Source of the DNA: JBEKTW01 sp049515655
Lineage (GTDB): Bacteria; Bacteroidota; Ignavibacteria; UBA10030; SZUA-254
NCBI GenBank assembly: GCA_049515655.1
Contig: JBEKTW010000009.1
Coordinates: forward strand, 1-64,000
Length of the DNA: 64,000 nt
Direction of reading: 5' to 3'
Shown here: positions 53,570 through 62,816 of the stretch, piece by piece
Position numbering within the stretch: the first letter of the stretch is position 1
How the letters are laid out: each line of letters opens with the position of its first letter
The notes under the pieces: generated by a model
What the model was told of the DNA's origin: nothing
Seen by the model: the letters and a program-made list of their open reading frames with translations, nothing else
The model's database searches: none
Made by a program: the position numbers and the translations under genes

Positions 53570-54487
53570 ATGATTCAAATCTCCAACATTACGAAACAAT
53601 TCCCAACCGTAACCGCCCTCGACAATATTTCACTGACAATAAGAAAGCAGGATTTTTTCGGCCTTCTCGGACCGAATGGTGCAGGGAAAACGACACTGAT
53701 GAGTTTACTCGTCGGTTATCTCAATCCTGATCAAGGTGAGATTCATATCGCCGGCGGGAAAGTAACGCAGGATGGGTTGCATACTCGGAAGAACATCGGC
53801 TTAGTACCACAGTCATTAGCACTCTATGATGAGCTATCTGCACAAGACAATTTAGAAGTCTTCGGCAGTTTTTACCACATCGAGAAAAGATTGTTCAAAG
53901 AGCGCATCAAAGAAAAATTGGAATCGGTTCAACTCTACGAGCGACGCAAGGATAAAGTAAAAACTTTTTCTGGAGGAATGAAACGGCGATTAAACCTCAT
54001 CGCGAGTATGCTTCACGACCCGCCGATACTTCTATGTGATGAGCCGACAGTCGGCATCGACCCGCAATCCCGAAATGCTATCTTCGATTATCTTCTCATG
54101 CTGAACGAAACAGGAAAAACTATCGTTTATACAACTCATTACATGGAAGAGGCAGAGCGCCTGTGCAAGCGTATCGCTATTATCGACTCTGGGAAGATTA
54201 TTGCAGAGGGAACGATCGATGAATTGATAGAGAAGCTTCCTTACGATGAGACTATCCTAATAACAAAGAATCAAATCACAGCTACGAAGATTGATATCCT
54301 AAAACAATTCGGCTCGATAATTGATGAAGAGGATCATTTTCAGCTTAAGCCAAACACCGGATTCCAGCTTTCACAGTTCTTTTCATCGTTAGAAAAGAAC
54401 GCAATCAGTTACAAGTGTATCGAGCTACACAAACCGACACTTGAATCTTATTTCTTGCACCTGACCGGAAGGAGGCTGAGAGATTGA
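53570..54487 (+). CDS. ABC transporter ATP-binding protein (ABC-2 exporter)
   Basis: The protein has 305 residues. The ATPase domain (about 1-220) has Walker A GPNGAGKTT (near 35), the signature FSGGMKRRL (near 133), Walker B LLCDEPTVGIDP (near 157) and the switch His in YTTHYMEEAE. The C-terminal 80 residues form the extension common to ABC-2 ATPases (DrrA/NatA type). It energises export by the permease encoded next. The permease gene starts at a TTG that overlaps this stop by 4 bases, so the two are translated together. Cargo may be a drug, lipid or ion; sequence alone does not decide. Confidence 0.9.
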   Translation: MIQISNITKQFPTVTALDNISLTIRKQDFFGLLGPNGAGKTTLMSLLVGYLNPDQGEIHIAGGKVTQDGLHTRKNIGLVPQSLALYDELSAQDNLEVFGSFYHIEKRLFKERIKEKLESVQLYERRKDKVKTFSGGMKRRLNLIASMLHDPPILLCDEPTVGIDPQSRNAIFDYLLMLNETGKTIVYTTHYMEEAERLCKRIAIIDSGKIIAEGTIDELIEKLPYDETILITKNQITATKIDILKQFGSIIDEEDHFQLKPNTGFQLSQFFSSLEKNAISYKCIELHKPTLESYFLHLTGRRLRD

Positions 54488-55794
54488 AAACGATTCTCCA
54501 ATTGATCCGGAAGGATTATAAACTATTTTGGAGCGATAGACGTGCAGTCACGATGACGTTCATCATCCCAATTGCATTGATCATAATTTGGGGAGCTATT
54601 TTTGGAAATATCGACTCGGGTGGAAACGCGGCAAAGCTTCACATTGCATTCCTGAATAGCAGCACGTCACTCATCGGAAAAAAAATCGAGCGGGTGCTTG
54701 ACTCATCGAAGACGTTTGTAGTAATAAAATCCTACAAAGATGAAAACAGCAAACGTGTTCCATTTGATACTGCTTCCATTCAGAATTATGTGAGGAGAGG
54801 GAGTGTATCGGCGGCGCTTGTAATTCCGCGTGATGCTTATACCGATACATCTTTTGGATTGAATTTGAAATTCTACTACGATCCGAAGAATGATCTGGAA
54901 ATGCAAATGATCGAGGGTATGCTGCAAAAGACAATTATGACTGAAATACCGGAGATATTCACGGAGGGGATGAAAAGTCAGGCTGTGAAGTTTTTGGGAT
55001 TTGATTCCGGTAAGGCATTCAATAACGAAATTGCATCAGTTGTCGGAAGGTATTTCAAGATAGATCCGAAATGGATTACAAATCCACCGGTTGATTCCAA
55101 TGTTTCGACGGTGGGTGATAGCAACAGGAACAAGTTTTTCCAAAACATACTTCACCTTGATAAGATACAGTTAGTCGGACAGGACATCGCTAATCCATGG
55201 GCAACGCGAAGTGTGGGCGGGTGGGCAATGATGTTTCTTTTGTTTACGCTGACCGCCACATCATCATCTTTGTTCGAAGAGAAAAAGAGCGGCGTTGTCC
55301 TGCGTCTGCTTGCTTCCCCGATTTCGCGTGTTCAGATACTCTGGAGCAAATATCTTTACAATATGTCGCTAGGTTTCATTCAGCTCGTTATTCTCTTCAC
55401 CGCCGGCTGCTTGATTTACCAGATTGATATTTTTTCTAACTTCTTTAATCTTCTTCTTATGATTATCGCTTCATCAACAGCGTGCACAGCATTCGGGATG
55501 CTTCTTTCGTCAATCAGTAAAACGGCGGCTCAGGCTAACGGTTATGGTATGTTTCTAATTCTCGCAATGAGTTCAATTGGCGGCGCCTGGTTCCCGACAT
55601 CGTTCATGCCTGATTTCATCCAGACGATCAGTAAATTCACAATTGTCTATTGGTCGATGGATGGAATATTACAGGTTCTTTGGCGAGGTGTTGGTGTGGT
55701 TGATATTCTTCCGCACATTGGAATATTAATAGGAATGGCTGTCCTAATAACAAGCATCAGCATCTGGCAATTCAAAAAGGGGCATGTGTTTTAG
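54484..55794 (+). CDS. ABC-2 type permease
   Basis: The protein has 436 residues from a TTG start that overlaps the ATPase stop (TTGA). One membrane helix near the N-terminus (about 20-40, MTFIIPIALIIIWGAIFG) is followed by a large external domain of about 190 residues. A block of five helices follows (about 240-430) with FEEKKSGVVLRLLASPISRVQILWSKYL, the conserved cytoplasmic coupling segment of the ABC2_membrane_3 type. This is the NatB/YhaP-like layout. It forms the channel of the exporter; the substrate is not known. Confidence 0.87.
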   Translation: MKTILQLIRKDYKLFWSDRRAVTMTFIIPIALIIIWGAIFGNIDSGGNAAKLHIAFLNSSTSLIGKKIERVLDSSKTFVVIKSYKDENSKRVPFDTASIQNYVRRGSVSAALVIPRDAYTDTSFGLNLKFYYDPKNDLEMQMIEGMLQKTIMTEIPEIFTEGMKSQAVKFLGFDSGKAFNNEIASVVGRYFKIDPKWITNPPVDSNVSTVGDSNRNKFFQNILHLDKIQLVGQDIANPWATRSVGGWAMMFLLFTLTATSSSLFEEKKSGVVLRLLASPISRVQILWSKYLYNMSLGFIQLVILFTAGCLIYQIDIFSNFFNLLLMIIASSTACTAFGMLLSSISKTAAQANGYGMFLILAMSSIGGAWFPTSFMPDFIQTISKFTIVYWSMDGILQVLWRGVGVVDILPHIGILIGMAVLITSISIWQFKKGHVF

Positions 55795-55905
55795 ATTTGT
55801 ACTTTTGATGTTTCCGAATATAAGACGCTTTCTTGAAGTGATCAACTGGTGTGTGCTCATAGTGGTCATCGTTATTCTCACATACAAGAAAGGATAGGCA
55901 ATTGA

Positions 55906-55986
55906 TTTGCGCCCGTTTTATGTGCCCACCGGAATGTTCCGATCCAAGCCGACTCGGTCTCAACCGTGCGGGTCGGCTTTTTTTGT
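55906..55986 (+). terminator. Terminator (shared type) with IS-end-like sequence
   Basis: AAGCCGACtcggtctcaaccgtgcgGGTCGGCTTTTTTTG (55945-55986) ends the exporter transcript. Just before it, TTTTATGTGCCCACCGGAATGTTC (55911-55934) resembles sequences near 738 and 5518. Confidence 0.8.
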
Positions 55987-55989
55987 AGA

Positions 55990-56018
55990 GTTGCTCCTCC
56001 GGAGCAACAGTACGGTTT
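55990..56018 (+). repeat. 29-bp repeat
   Basis: CTCCGGAGCAACAGTACGGT, continuing TTAATACTC, is repeated with one change at 52257-52285. One copy lies before a leader, the other before a T9SS remnant. The meaning is unknown. Confidence 0.6.
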
Positions 56019-56035
56019 AATACTCCAGCCCATGT

Positions 56036-56130
56036 TTGACACTTTCTCCTGAATTGCCCACCTTATCTCATCAATCCGGTTAGTTCTTTGAAAGCCCATT
56101 ACGCGTGTGCGCGGTGGGTTTTGTTGTAAT
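56036..56130 (+). promoter_or_regulatory. Promoter/leader repeat, family B copy 3
   Basis: TTG (56036-56038), 20 bases, then CACCTTAT (a mutated TACCTTAT) is followed by GTTCTTTGAAAGCCCATTACG and GTGCGCGGTGGGTTTTG, a terminator-like hairpin. A following ACGATATGAA and GAATTCCAGTTGGC also match the copy at 3530-3665. It lies about 210 bases before the gene at 56339. Confidence 0.6.
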
Positions 56131-56338
56131 AACGATATGAAAGAAGAATTCCAGTTGGCACATCGTAAATTGATGCGCTTCATCACATTCTTCAGAAGTG
56201 TAAACGGATGATTTGATTGGGACGGGGTTTGATCGTATATTGAGTATGCCTGTTGGACGTAAGCGGACTACTCGGATTGTATAGGGTCAATTCTCTGTGA
56301 TTGTCTTTTCCCCAGCTTACTCTCATGATTGAAACGGT

Positions 56339-59300
56339 ATGACACGTATGTTCACGATTGTCGAACGAACAACGAGAGGCGCCATACTACTCTTTGGGCT
56401 TACGGCCGCCACGGTATCGATGGCGTTTCCGTGGGGTTCAACTGCCCATCATCTTATCAACCTTAAAGCGCCAATGGACCTCCCGTCCAGCATGGGGACT
56501 CTGAAAGCGGACAGCCTCTTTTATGCCGCCCATGCGTCGGATCCCGACTATCGCAAGAACAGCTCCGATACATCCTTCTGGGCGGAAGCGCCTCGGCATT
56601 TCATTGATATCGACTGGTACCCGAATTTTCATTCGCTTCCCCACAGTCTCGACTCGGTCATCGCTTTGTATGGCAGGTCGACGGTACGGAATCAGGGCCT
56701 TAATCCGTGGGCAACCGTGATGGTCCTCGACTCACTCACTGCGCAGATCCGCCGCGGCGACGCCGCAAGAATCGAGACGACGATGAGCGACCTCGGTCAT
56801 TATGTGGCAGATGCACACCAACCGCTTCACTGCACGAAGAATTATGATGGCCAATTAACGGGTAACAGCGGGATTCACAGCCGTTATGAAACCACGATGA
56901 TCAATGACTATCAGAATTCCATTATTATCCATTCTGATTCCATCCACTACATTTCTTCTCCGATCGATTTCATTTTTGATTACACCTACCATTCGAATTT
57001 GTACGTTGATTCAATAATGCAGGCAGATACGTATGCCAAGGCCGTCTCAGGATGGAGTGGGAGTGGAACGGCGCCAGCATCGTACTACGCTGCACTCTGG
57101 CTGAAAGTGGGGGGCTTTACGACCGATCAGATTCAACAAGCAACGGTTGACCTTGCCTCGCTGTGGTACACTGCATGGGTGAATGCGCAGGCTTCGGCGA
57201 GTCCGTTCGATTCGATTTTCACGACGGCGTTCGGGAACGGCCAGGTTACACCATCTGGGATTGTCGTGATTCCTGCGACGCATGATACGACGTTCTCGTT
57301 TACCCCTCAATCGGCATATCATGTTGACAGTGTTCTCGTTGACGGAGTTCGCACGGATTCACTCGTTGCCTATACGTTCTATAATGTTGTTTCCAATCAC
57401 GCACTCAAGGTCTGGTTTAGCATAAACAAGGACACGATAACAGCGGCTGCGGGATCTAATGGGAGTATCTCTCCCAGCGGAAGTGTGAATGTGAACTACG
57501 GAGCAAATCAGCAGTTCATCATCATACCCACCACTGGATATCATGTGGACAGCGTGATTGTTGACGGAGTGAGGGTTGATTCCACGACGAGCTATACATT
57601 CATCAATGTCACGGCTGGCCACACGATACGGACAACGTATAAGATCAACAGCTACACGATCACGGCGGCTGCGGGATCTAACGGGAGTATCTCTCCCAGC
57701 GGAAGTGTGAATGTAAACTACGGAGGAAATCAGCAGTTCATGATCATACCGAATACGGGGTACCATGTCGACAGTGTGATCGTGGATGGGGTGGAAGTTG
57801 ATACCACAACGAGCTACACGTTTATTAACGACACCGCAAATCACACGATACGGGCGGCATTTAAGATCGACAGTTATACGATAATCATCAAAAGTGATTC
57901 TAGCACTCTTGGCGCTGCGGTAAGCGGAGGAAGGCTCGATAGTTCATATGTTGCAGATTTAGTGTTTACTGCTGTTGACGTTGGGGCCTTCGGAACCTGG
58001 ACTCCTGTACCCCCTGGAGCTCCTCCTGAAACACAGGTGATTAACATCTCTCCTGGAAATGGTCAAAACGGTTTTCTTAAGACAACGTTCAATTTACCAG
58101 CAAGTTTTGGGAATGCCTCGCTTGACGGCAGCGCAAATGTTGATGATGATGGAAGAGCGTTCTTAAATGGGCATCCCATTACGCCTTCAATTTTTAGTGG
58201 TGATCCTGGCGTTATAACTGAGTTTGGGAACGCTAGATTACTTAGCAGCGATCAATCATTCTTTAAGACCGGTCAAAACGAATTGCTTGTCTCGGATGAG
58301 AATAACAGTGGGCCAAGTGGAGCTGCATTCTACGCTTACATTAACTATGAAAATAACCCGAGTATAATTGCGACAGCAAGCGCGCACGGTTCAATCTCGC
58401 CTACCGATACAGTCTACGTCTCCCCCGGAGTGAATCAGCGATTCACTATTACGCCAGACAGCGGCTACCATGTGGACAGTGTCATTGTGGATGGGGTAAA
58501 AGTTGATTCTACGACGGGCTACACGTTCATCAATGTTACCGCCGGTCATACGATTCGAGTGACATTCCGCCAGACTGCCGTTACTCTTAGCCTCAATGTG
58601 CGTTCACGATGGAATATGGTCTCGATCCCCGTGACAGTGGCCGACAAGAGGAAGTCGGCTCTCTTCCCGTCAGCGATTTCTTCCGCTTTTGCCCACGAAG
58701 GCACATACGCTGTCAAGGATACACTGGCGAACGGTGTTGGTTATTGGCTCAAATTCACCGACACTCAAACTGTTGCTATGACCGGAGTTCCGATTACGCA
58801 GGACACAACTACTGTGCAAGAAGGATGGAATATGATCGGCTCTATCTCCACACCCGTTGCCACAACTCAGCTTACGTCTGACCCGGGAGGGATCGTGACA
58901 TCACAGGCATTCGGCTATGAGGGACGATACGTTACAAGCGACAGCATTCAACCGGGGAAAGGCTATTGGGTGAAGGTGAATCAAAGTGGGAAGTTGATTC
59001 TTGCCTCATCACAGGGTATGATCAGTGCATCAAACCGGATCAGGATCATGCCGAGAGAGGAACTGCCGCCTGCCGCACCGGATGATAATGAACCTTTGAG
59101 TGTAATCCCGAAGACTTATGCTCTTGAGCAGAACTATCCGAATCCATTCAATCCGGCAACCTCGATTCGCTTTGCACTGCCGAAGTCGAGTTATGTAACG
59201 CTCAAGGTTTTCAATCTCTTGGGTCAGGAAGTAGCTGCGCTGCTACACCAGCAATTGTCAGCAGGGTATCATGAGGCAATGTGGGAAGCGAGCAACACCC

Positions 59301-59374
59301 CGAGCGGGATGTATTTCTATCGTCTGCAAACGAACGAGTTCACGCAGACAAGGAAGCTTTTGCTGCTGAAGTGA
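56339..59374 (+). CDS. Large secreted S1/P1-nuclease or phospholipase C-like protein with T9SS domain
   Basis: The protein has 1011 residues with a signal peptide about residues 13-30. Residues about 30-285 show the zinc-enzyme pattern of S1/P1 nucleases and phospholipase C: an early WGSTAHH, HASDPDYRK, APRHFIDID and GHYVADAHQPLHCTKNYDGQ, then GIHSRYE. Two nearly identical 70-residue repeats follow (ITAAAGSNGSISPSGSVNVN; 57430-57870), preceded and followed by weaker copies and interrupted near 520-680 by an unrelated beta-rich domain (NLPASFGNASLDGSANVDDD). Then come two GWNMIGS-type modules as in the 45030 protein, and a T9SS domain (LEQNYPNPFNPATSIRF, MYFYRLQTN, KLLLLK). It should act outside the cell on nucleic acid or phospholipid. 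Confidence 0.82.
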   Translation: MTRMFTIVERTTRGAILLFGLTAATVSMAFPWGSTAHHLINLKAPMDLPSSMGTLKADSLFYAAHASDPDYRKNSSDTSFWAEAPRHFIDIDWYPNFHSLPHSLDSVIALYGRSTVRNQGLNPWATVMVLDSLTAQIRRGDAARIETTMSDLGHYVADAHQPLHCTKNYDGQLTGNSGIHSRYETTMINDYQNSIIIHSDSIHYISSPIDFIFDYTYHSNLYVDSIMQADTYAKAVSGWSGSGTAPASYYAALWLKVGGFTTDQIQQATVDLASLWYTAWVNAQASASPFDSIFTTAFGNGQVTPSGIVVIPATHDTTFSFTPQSAYHVDSVLVDGVRTDSLVAYTFYNVVSNHALKVWFSINKDTITAAAGSNGSISPSGSVNVNYGANQQFIIIPTTGYHVDSVIVDGVRVDSTTSYTFINVTAGHTIRTTYKINSYTITAAAGSNGSISPSGSVNVNYGGNQQFMIIPNTGYHVDSVIVDGVEVDTTTSYTFINDTANHTIRAAFKIDSYTIIIKSDSSTLGAAVSGGRLDSSYVADLVFTAVDVGAFGTWTPVPPGAPPETQVINISPGNGQNGFLKTTFNLPASFGNASLDGSANVDDDGRAFLNGHPITPSIFSGDPGVITEFGNARLLSSDQSFFKTGQNELLVSDENNSGPSGAAFYAYINYENNPSIIATASAHGSISPTDTVYVSPGVNQRFTITPDSGYHVDSVIVDGVKVDSTTGYTFINVTAGHTIRVTFRQTAVTLSLNVRSRWNMVSIPVTVADKRKSALFPSAISSAFAHEGTYAVKDTLANGVGYWLKFTDTQTVAMTGVPITQDTTTVQEGWNMIGSISTPVATTQLTSDPGGIVTSQAFGYEGRYVTSDSIQPGKGYWVKVNQSGKLILASSQGMISASNRIRIMPREELPPAAPDDNEPLSVIPKTYALEQNYPNPFNPATSIRFALPKSSYVTLKVFNLLGQEVAALLHQQLSAGYHEAMWEASNTPSGMYFYRLQTNEFTQTRKLLLLK

Positions 59375-59386
59375 CTTGATTTGCAG

Positions 59387-59421
59387 GAAGCCGACTCGTC
59401 CTCATCGCGGGTCGGCTTACA
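59387..59421 (+). terminator. Terminator (shared T9SS-gene type)
   Basis: AAGCCGACtcgtcctcatcgcggGTCGGCTT is the same hairpin as at 44861 but with a weak T tract. The rest of the gap to 59676 shows no gene. Confidence 0.75.
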
Positions 59422-59675
59422 TTCCCCGGCGTCTCAATTTCGACACAATGGCAGAAACATTCTTTCAAGCCTGAGAAGTGCAAAATTCTTGATTGCCTCA
59501 GATTTCCGGGAATCCACCATTGTTACAAATACTCCGTCGGCACATTTATTGTTTTGTATTTGTCTTGAAAACATGTAGATAAACCGGAATAAATAGACCA
59601 ACACACTGAAACCCCGGGTCACTTACGAAATTGCCCGGAATTGTTTGACAACAGACAGTATAACCTGATCGGGAA

Positions 59676-60896
59676 ATGAATATTCTCGTCCTGAACTGCG
59701 GAAGCTCTTCCTTGACATTCAAGGCGTTTGCTGTGGACGATTCGGAAATTATCCATGAGATCTTGTCGGGTAAGGCTAACAGAGTGAGCGTCAAAGGCAC
59801 CGAGCCTTCATCGGTGGAAATCCGCTTCGAGAGCAAAACCCACAAGAAGACACTTCCGATCGAGAATCATCGAATTGCTGCCGCATTGGCCTTCAAGGCG
59901 ATCCTGGGTCATGGCATCGTCATCCATTGCATCGGCCATCGATTTGTTCATGGCGGGAGTTACTTCAAGGGTTCGACATTCATCGATAAGGATACTTTTG
60001 AAAAACTGAATCGATGCCAGCCTCTCGCGCCGATCCATAATCCGGTTGCACTTAGCGTCATCAAGGAGGCCCAAAAGTATTTCCCAGTTGTCCCCCATTA
60101 TGTGGTATTTGATTCAGCGTTCCATCATTCCCTTCCATCGTACGCTTACGTGTACGCACTACCGAGAAGGTTGACGGAGACATTTGGTTTTAGAAAATAT
60201 GGATTTCATGGAATCTCCTATTCCAGCGTCACGGAAGAAATATCGCGCCTGTTCGGTGGGGCATCCGAGAAATTGAAGGTGATTGTGTGTCACCTCGGAA
60301 CCGGCGGGTCCAGCGTAGCAGCCATTAAAGGCAACCGCTCTCTTGATACCTCCATGGGTTACTCGCCCCTGCAAGGCCTTATGATGAGCACGCGGTGCGG
60401 CGATATTGATCCGATGCTTGCGATCTATTTGATGACTGTTCACGGATACCGGTCTGACGATCTGATGGAAATATTCAGCAAGAAAAGTGGTATCTTAGGT
60501 ATATCCGGGTTTTCAAGCGATATCAGAGACATCATCAAGCGTATTTCTGATAACGAAGAAGAGCAAGCTGAACTTGCATTGAATATGTACATCCATCGCC
60601 TGAGGAAATATATTGGAGCCTACGTAGCCGTGTTGGGGGGTGTTGATGTTCTGGTCTTCACTGACGATATCGGGGTCCACAACTGGCTTGTGAGAGAAAA
60701 AGTGTGTGAGGAGATGGGATGGTGCGGAGTCAAGCTTGACATTGATTTAAACCGACAAGCGGTTACTGACGCCGTAGCGCGTCTTCAATCGAAAGATTCA
60801 AGAGCGGCCATTTTGTCAATCCCGACCAGGGAGGAGCTTGTCATATGTCGCGAAGGGGTGAAATTACTTAAACATTCGAATGATATTGCTTTTTGA
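59676..60896 (+). CDS. Acetate kinase-like protein, first of a three-gene operon
   Basis: The protein has 406 residues, the normal length for AckA. It keeps LNCGSSSLTF at the start, GHRFVHGG (near 89), PLAPIHNPVAL, FDSAFHHSLP, YGFHGISY, MSTRCGDIDP (near 242) and KKSGILGIS, so the fold is certain. Several active-site positions differ from textbook AckA: the Lys after the GSSS loop is Thr14, HLGNG is HLGTG, GTSH is GISY, and the nucleotide loop FTAGIGEN is FTDDIGVH. It may phosphorylate a different acid or be regulatory. It overlaps the next gene by 17 bases. Confidence 0.82.
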   Translation: MNILVLNCGSSSLTFKAFAVDDSEIIHEILSGKANRVSVKGTEPSSVEIRFESKTHKKTLPIENHRIAAALAFKAILGHGIVIHCIGHRFVHGGSYFKGSTFIDKDTFEKLNRCQPLAPIHNPVALSVIKEAQKYFPVVPHYVVFDSAFHHSLPSYAYVYALPRRLTETFGFRKYGFHGISYSSVTEEISRLFGGASEKLKVIVCHLGTGGSSVAAIKGNRSLDTSMGYSPLQGLMMSTRCGDIDPMLAIYLMTVHGYRSDDLMEIFSKKSGILGISGFSSDIRDIIKRISDNEEEQAELALNMYIHRLRKYIGAYVAVLGGVDVLVFTDDIGVHNWLVREKVCEEMGWCGVKLDIDLNRQAVTDAVARLQSKDSRAAILSIPTREELVICREGVKLLKHSNDIAF

Positions 60897-61959
60897 TCCT
60901 GATCCACCCTTCTTGCGGTGGTGCAAAGTTGAAAACGGAGACATTACGGAGCACAGATGTGAATTTGACTCTGCGTGGGATGAGAAAGTTCTGGGGACGA
61001 TCGAGGACATCCGGAGAATAGAAGCCGTCGGCTATGTTCTCTATCATGGCGGCCAGGGAGTCGAAGAGCCGGCGATTCTCTTGACCCCGGAATCCCTCTT
61101 GAATGTTGAAAAGAGCATGGAATTTCTTCCCGAACACAACGATATGATCGTAAAGGTAGCCGGAGAGTGGATCGCACGTTTGATTGACATACCTCATATA
61201 GTCGTTTGCGATACAGGGTTTTTTGCTGGCATGCCGAACGAGGCGAGTGGCTACGCCGTTCCCTTTGAGCTTCGCAGGAAGGGTGTACGGAGGTACGGCG
61301 GTTACGGGTTGTGTCACCAATGGGTCTGGGAGAGATCCCGGTCCCTCTGCATCAATCGATGTGAAAAACTTATCAGCGTTTATCTGGGCGACCGCACGAA
61401 CGTCGCGGCGATAAGGAACGGCAGAGCGATTGAATCGAGTATCGGCTTCACTCCGGCCGAAGGCATGTTATCTTCAAACAGTTGTGGTGATATCGACCCC
61501 ACGATTGTTTTTCAATTGATCTCTGCCGGTATGTCGCTGGAAGATGTAAATCAGGCCCTATCTCAAGAAGCAGGCTTTACGGGACTCCTTGGAAGGCCAT
61601 GCAGTTTCTTGGATCTCCTGGGGGAACCGGATGATTCTCAGGTTCGTTCCGTGAAAGAGATTTTTCTCTACGCACTCAGGAAATATATTGGTGCTTTTAT
61701 TTCCATACTGGGGGGAGTAGATGTCATCGCATTCGTTACGAAAAATCCTAAACAATCTATAGATGTACAGCTGGATATTTTGGGTTCATTGGAGTTCCTC
61801 GGAATCAAGAAGAAAACGATCATCGATCCGCACACAGACCATGCCATTCTAACAGAAGAAGACTCGCCCATAGAAAGCGTCTGTTATCACTATGATAAAT
61901 GGAACATCATTAATGAAAGAGTAAAACAATTAAGGAGAAACAGCAGTGAAAAAAGATAA
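60880..61959 (+). CDS. Degenerate acetate kinase-like paralogue
   Basis: The protein has 359 residues and is clearly related to the preceding one: GFTPAEGMLSSNSCGDIDP matches GYSPLQGLMMSTRCGDIDP there, and LRKYIGAFISILGGVDVIAF matches LRKYIGAYVAVLGGVDVLVF. The N-terminal phosphate loop (NxGSSS) is lost, the catalytic Arg in TRxGDIDP is replaced (NSCGDIDP), YGFHG has become YGGYG and the end of the fold is shortened. It is unlikely to be an active kinase by itself and may form a mixed dimer with the upstream protein, since acetate kinases are dimers. It overlaps both neighbours (17 and 14 bases). Confidence 0.75.
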   Translation: MILLFDPDPPFLRWCKVENGDITEHRCEFDSAWDEKVLGTIEDIRRIEAVGYVLYHGGQGVEEPAILLTPESLLNVEKSMEFLPEHNDMIVKVAGEWIARLIDIPHIVVCDTGFFAGMPNEASGYAVPFELRRKGVRRYGGYGLCHQWVWERSRSLCINRCEKLISVYLGDRTNVAAIRNGRAIESSIGFTPAEGMLSSNSCGDIDPTIVFQLISAGMSLEDVNQALSQEAGFTGLLGRPCSFLDLLGEPDDSQVRSVKEIFLYALRKYIGAFISILGGVDVIAFVTKNPKQSIDVQLDILGSLEFLGIKKKTIIDPHTDHAILTEEDSPIESVCYHYDKWNIINERVKQLRRNSSEKR

Positions 61960-62752
61960 GAGATTCATCGTTGATGTGGGTATGAAGGATTTGCCATTCC
62001 CCATCAAAGTCGCTTCAAAGACAATGCCGGACGGACAGCCCACAATTGGGAACATCTCAATCAACGCACACATCATGCATGAGTTCGAAACAAGCTGGAT
62101 TGACAAGTTCATCCAGATTGTTCATCAACATCGTGAGGTGATCGGGACAAGCACACTCTCAAAGAATATCTTGGATTATGTTCGTGAATTCAATGACGCG
62201 CCGGTCAGGATCGACTTTGAATATCCCTTTTTCGTCGAAAAGTTAACACCGGTATCAAAAGAGAAATGTCTGGTTCGATATCGGTGCACCTACTCTGCGA
62301 AGGCCTCGTCAATCCAAAAACCCAAAGTTCTATTTAAGATTGAGATACCCGTGCTCACGACGTATCCTCAAAGCACACTTTTGGTTCTAAAAAGGCTATT
62401 CGCCCAGTTGAGCGTTGTCGTTATCGAGGTGGAATCCTCGAAGGAGATATTTGCTGAAGACCTTGTGGAACTGGTCGACAAGCATGCCTTAGCGCCCATC
62501 TATTCATTCTTGACACCTGAGGACCAGGATTTTATCATTCAGAAAGCACATAAGGAGAGTAAGACGAGCCTGGTGATGGTCGATGAAATAAAGGATGAAC
62601 TTGCCCATAAGCCCGACATCGAATGGTACTCAGTCAAGTCTTCTAATTTCGGGATGTTACACTCCTATAGCACCATCATCGGCACGGAGAAGAGCGCATG
62701 GGTTCCTTATAGTGATTTCGGTCAGGAGCTTGATCGGGAGTTTGGGGCCTAA
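61946..62752 (+). CDS. FolE2-like protein lacking the active-site cysteine motif
   Basis: The protein has 268 residues from a GTG with AAGGAGA 9 bases upstream, inside the end of the previous gene. The order of segments matches GTP cyclohydrolase FolE2: VDVGMKDLPFPI at the start, then IGNISINAHIMHEFETSWIDKF where the family has LPxxxKGTHMSRF, YPFFVEKLTPVSKEKCLVRY (family: FPYFIKKxAPVS), LVELVDKHALAPIYSFL and a C-terminal FGMLHSYS (family: ESIHxHxA). The catalytic CPCS is replaced by YPQS (140-143), and the histidine-bearing AHNQR is not seen. The enzyme activity is probably lost or changed. It is translated together with the two kinase-like genes. Confidence 0.7.
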   Translation: MKKDKRFIVDVGMKDLPFPIKVASKTMPDGQPTIGNISINAHIMHEFETSWIDKFIQIVHQHREVIGTSTLSKNILDYVREFNDAPVRIDFEYPFFVEKLTPVSKEKCLVRYRCTYSAKASSIQKPKVLFKIEIPVLTTYPQSTLLVLKRLFAQLSVVVIEVESSKEIFAEDLVELVDKHALAPIYSFLTPEDQDFIIQKAHKESKTSLVMVDEIKDELAHKPDIEWYSVKSSNFGMLHSYSTIIGTEKSAWVPYSDFGQELDREFGA

Positions 62753-62816
62753 GTCGTAGCAATACCGAGGGTTCAGCTGGTGCTTGAATGCAGGTCACTG
62801 CTTCTCACGTGGCGAG

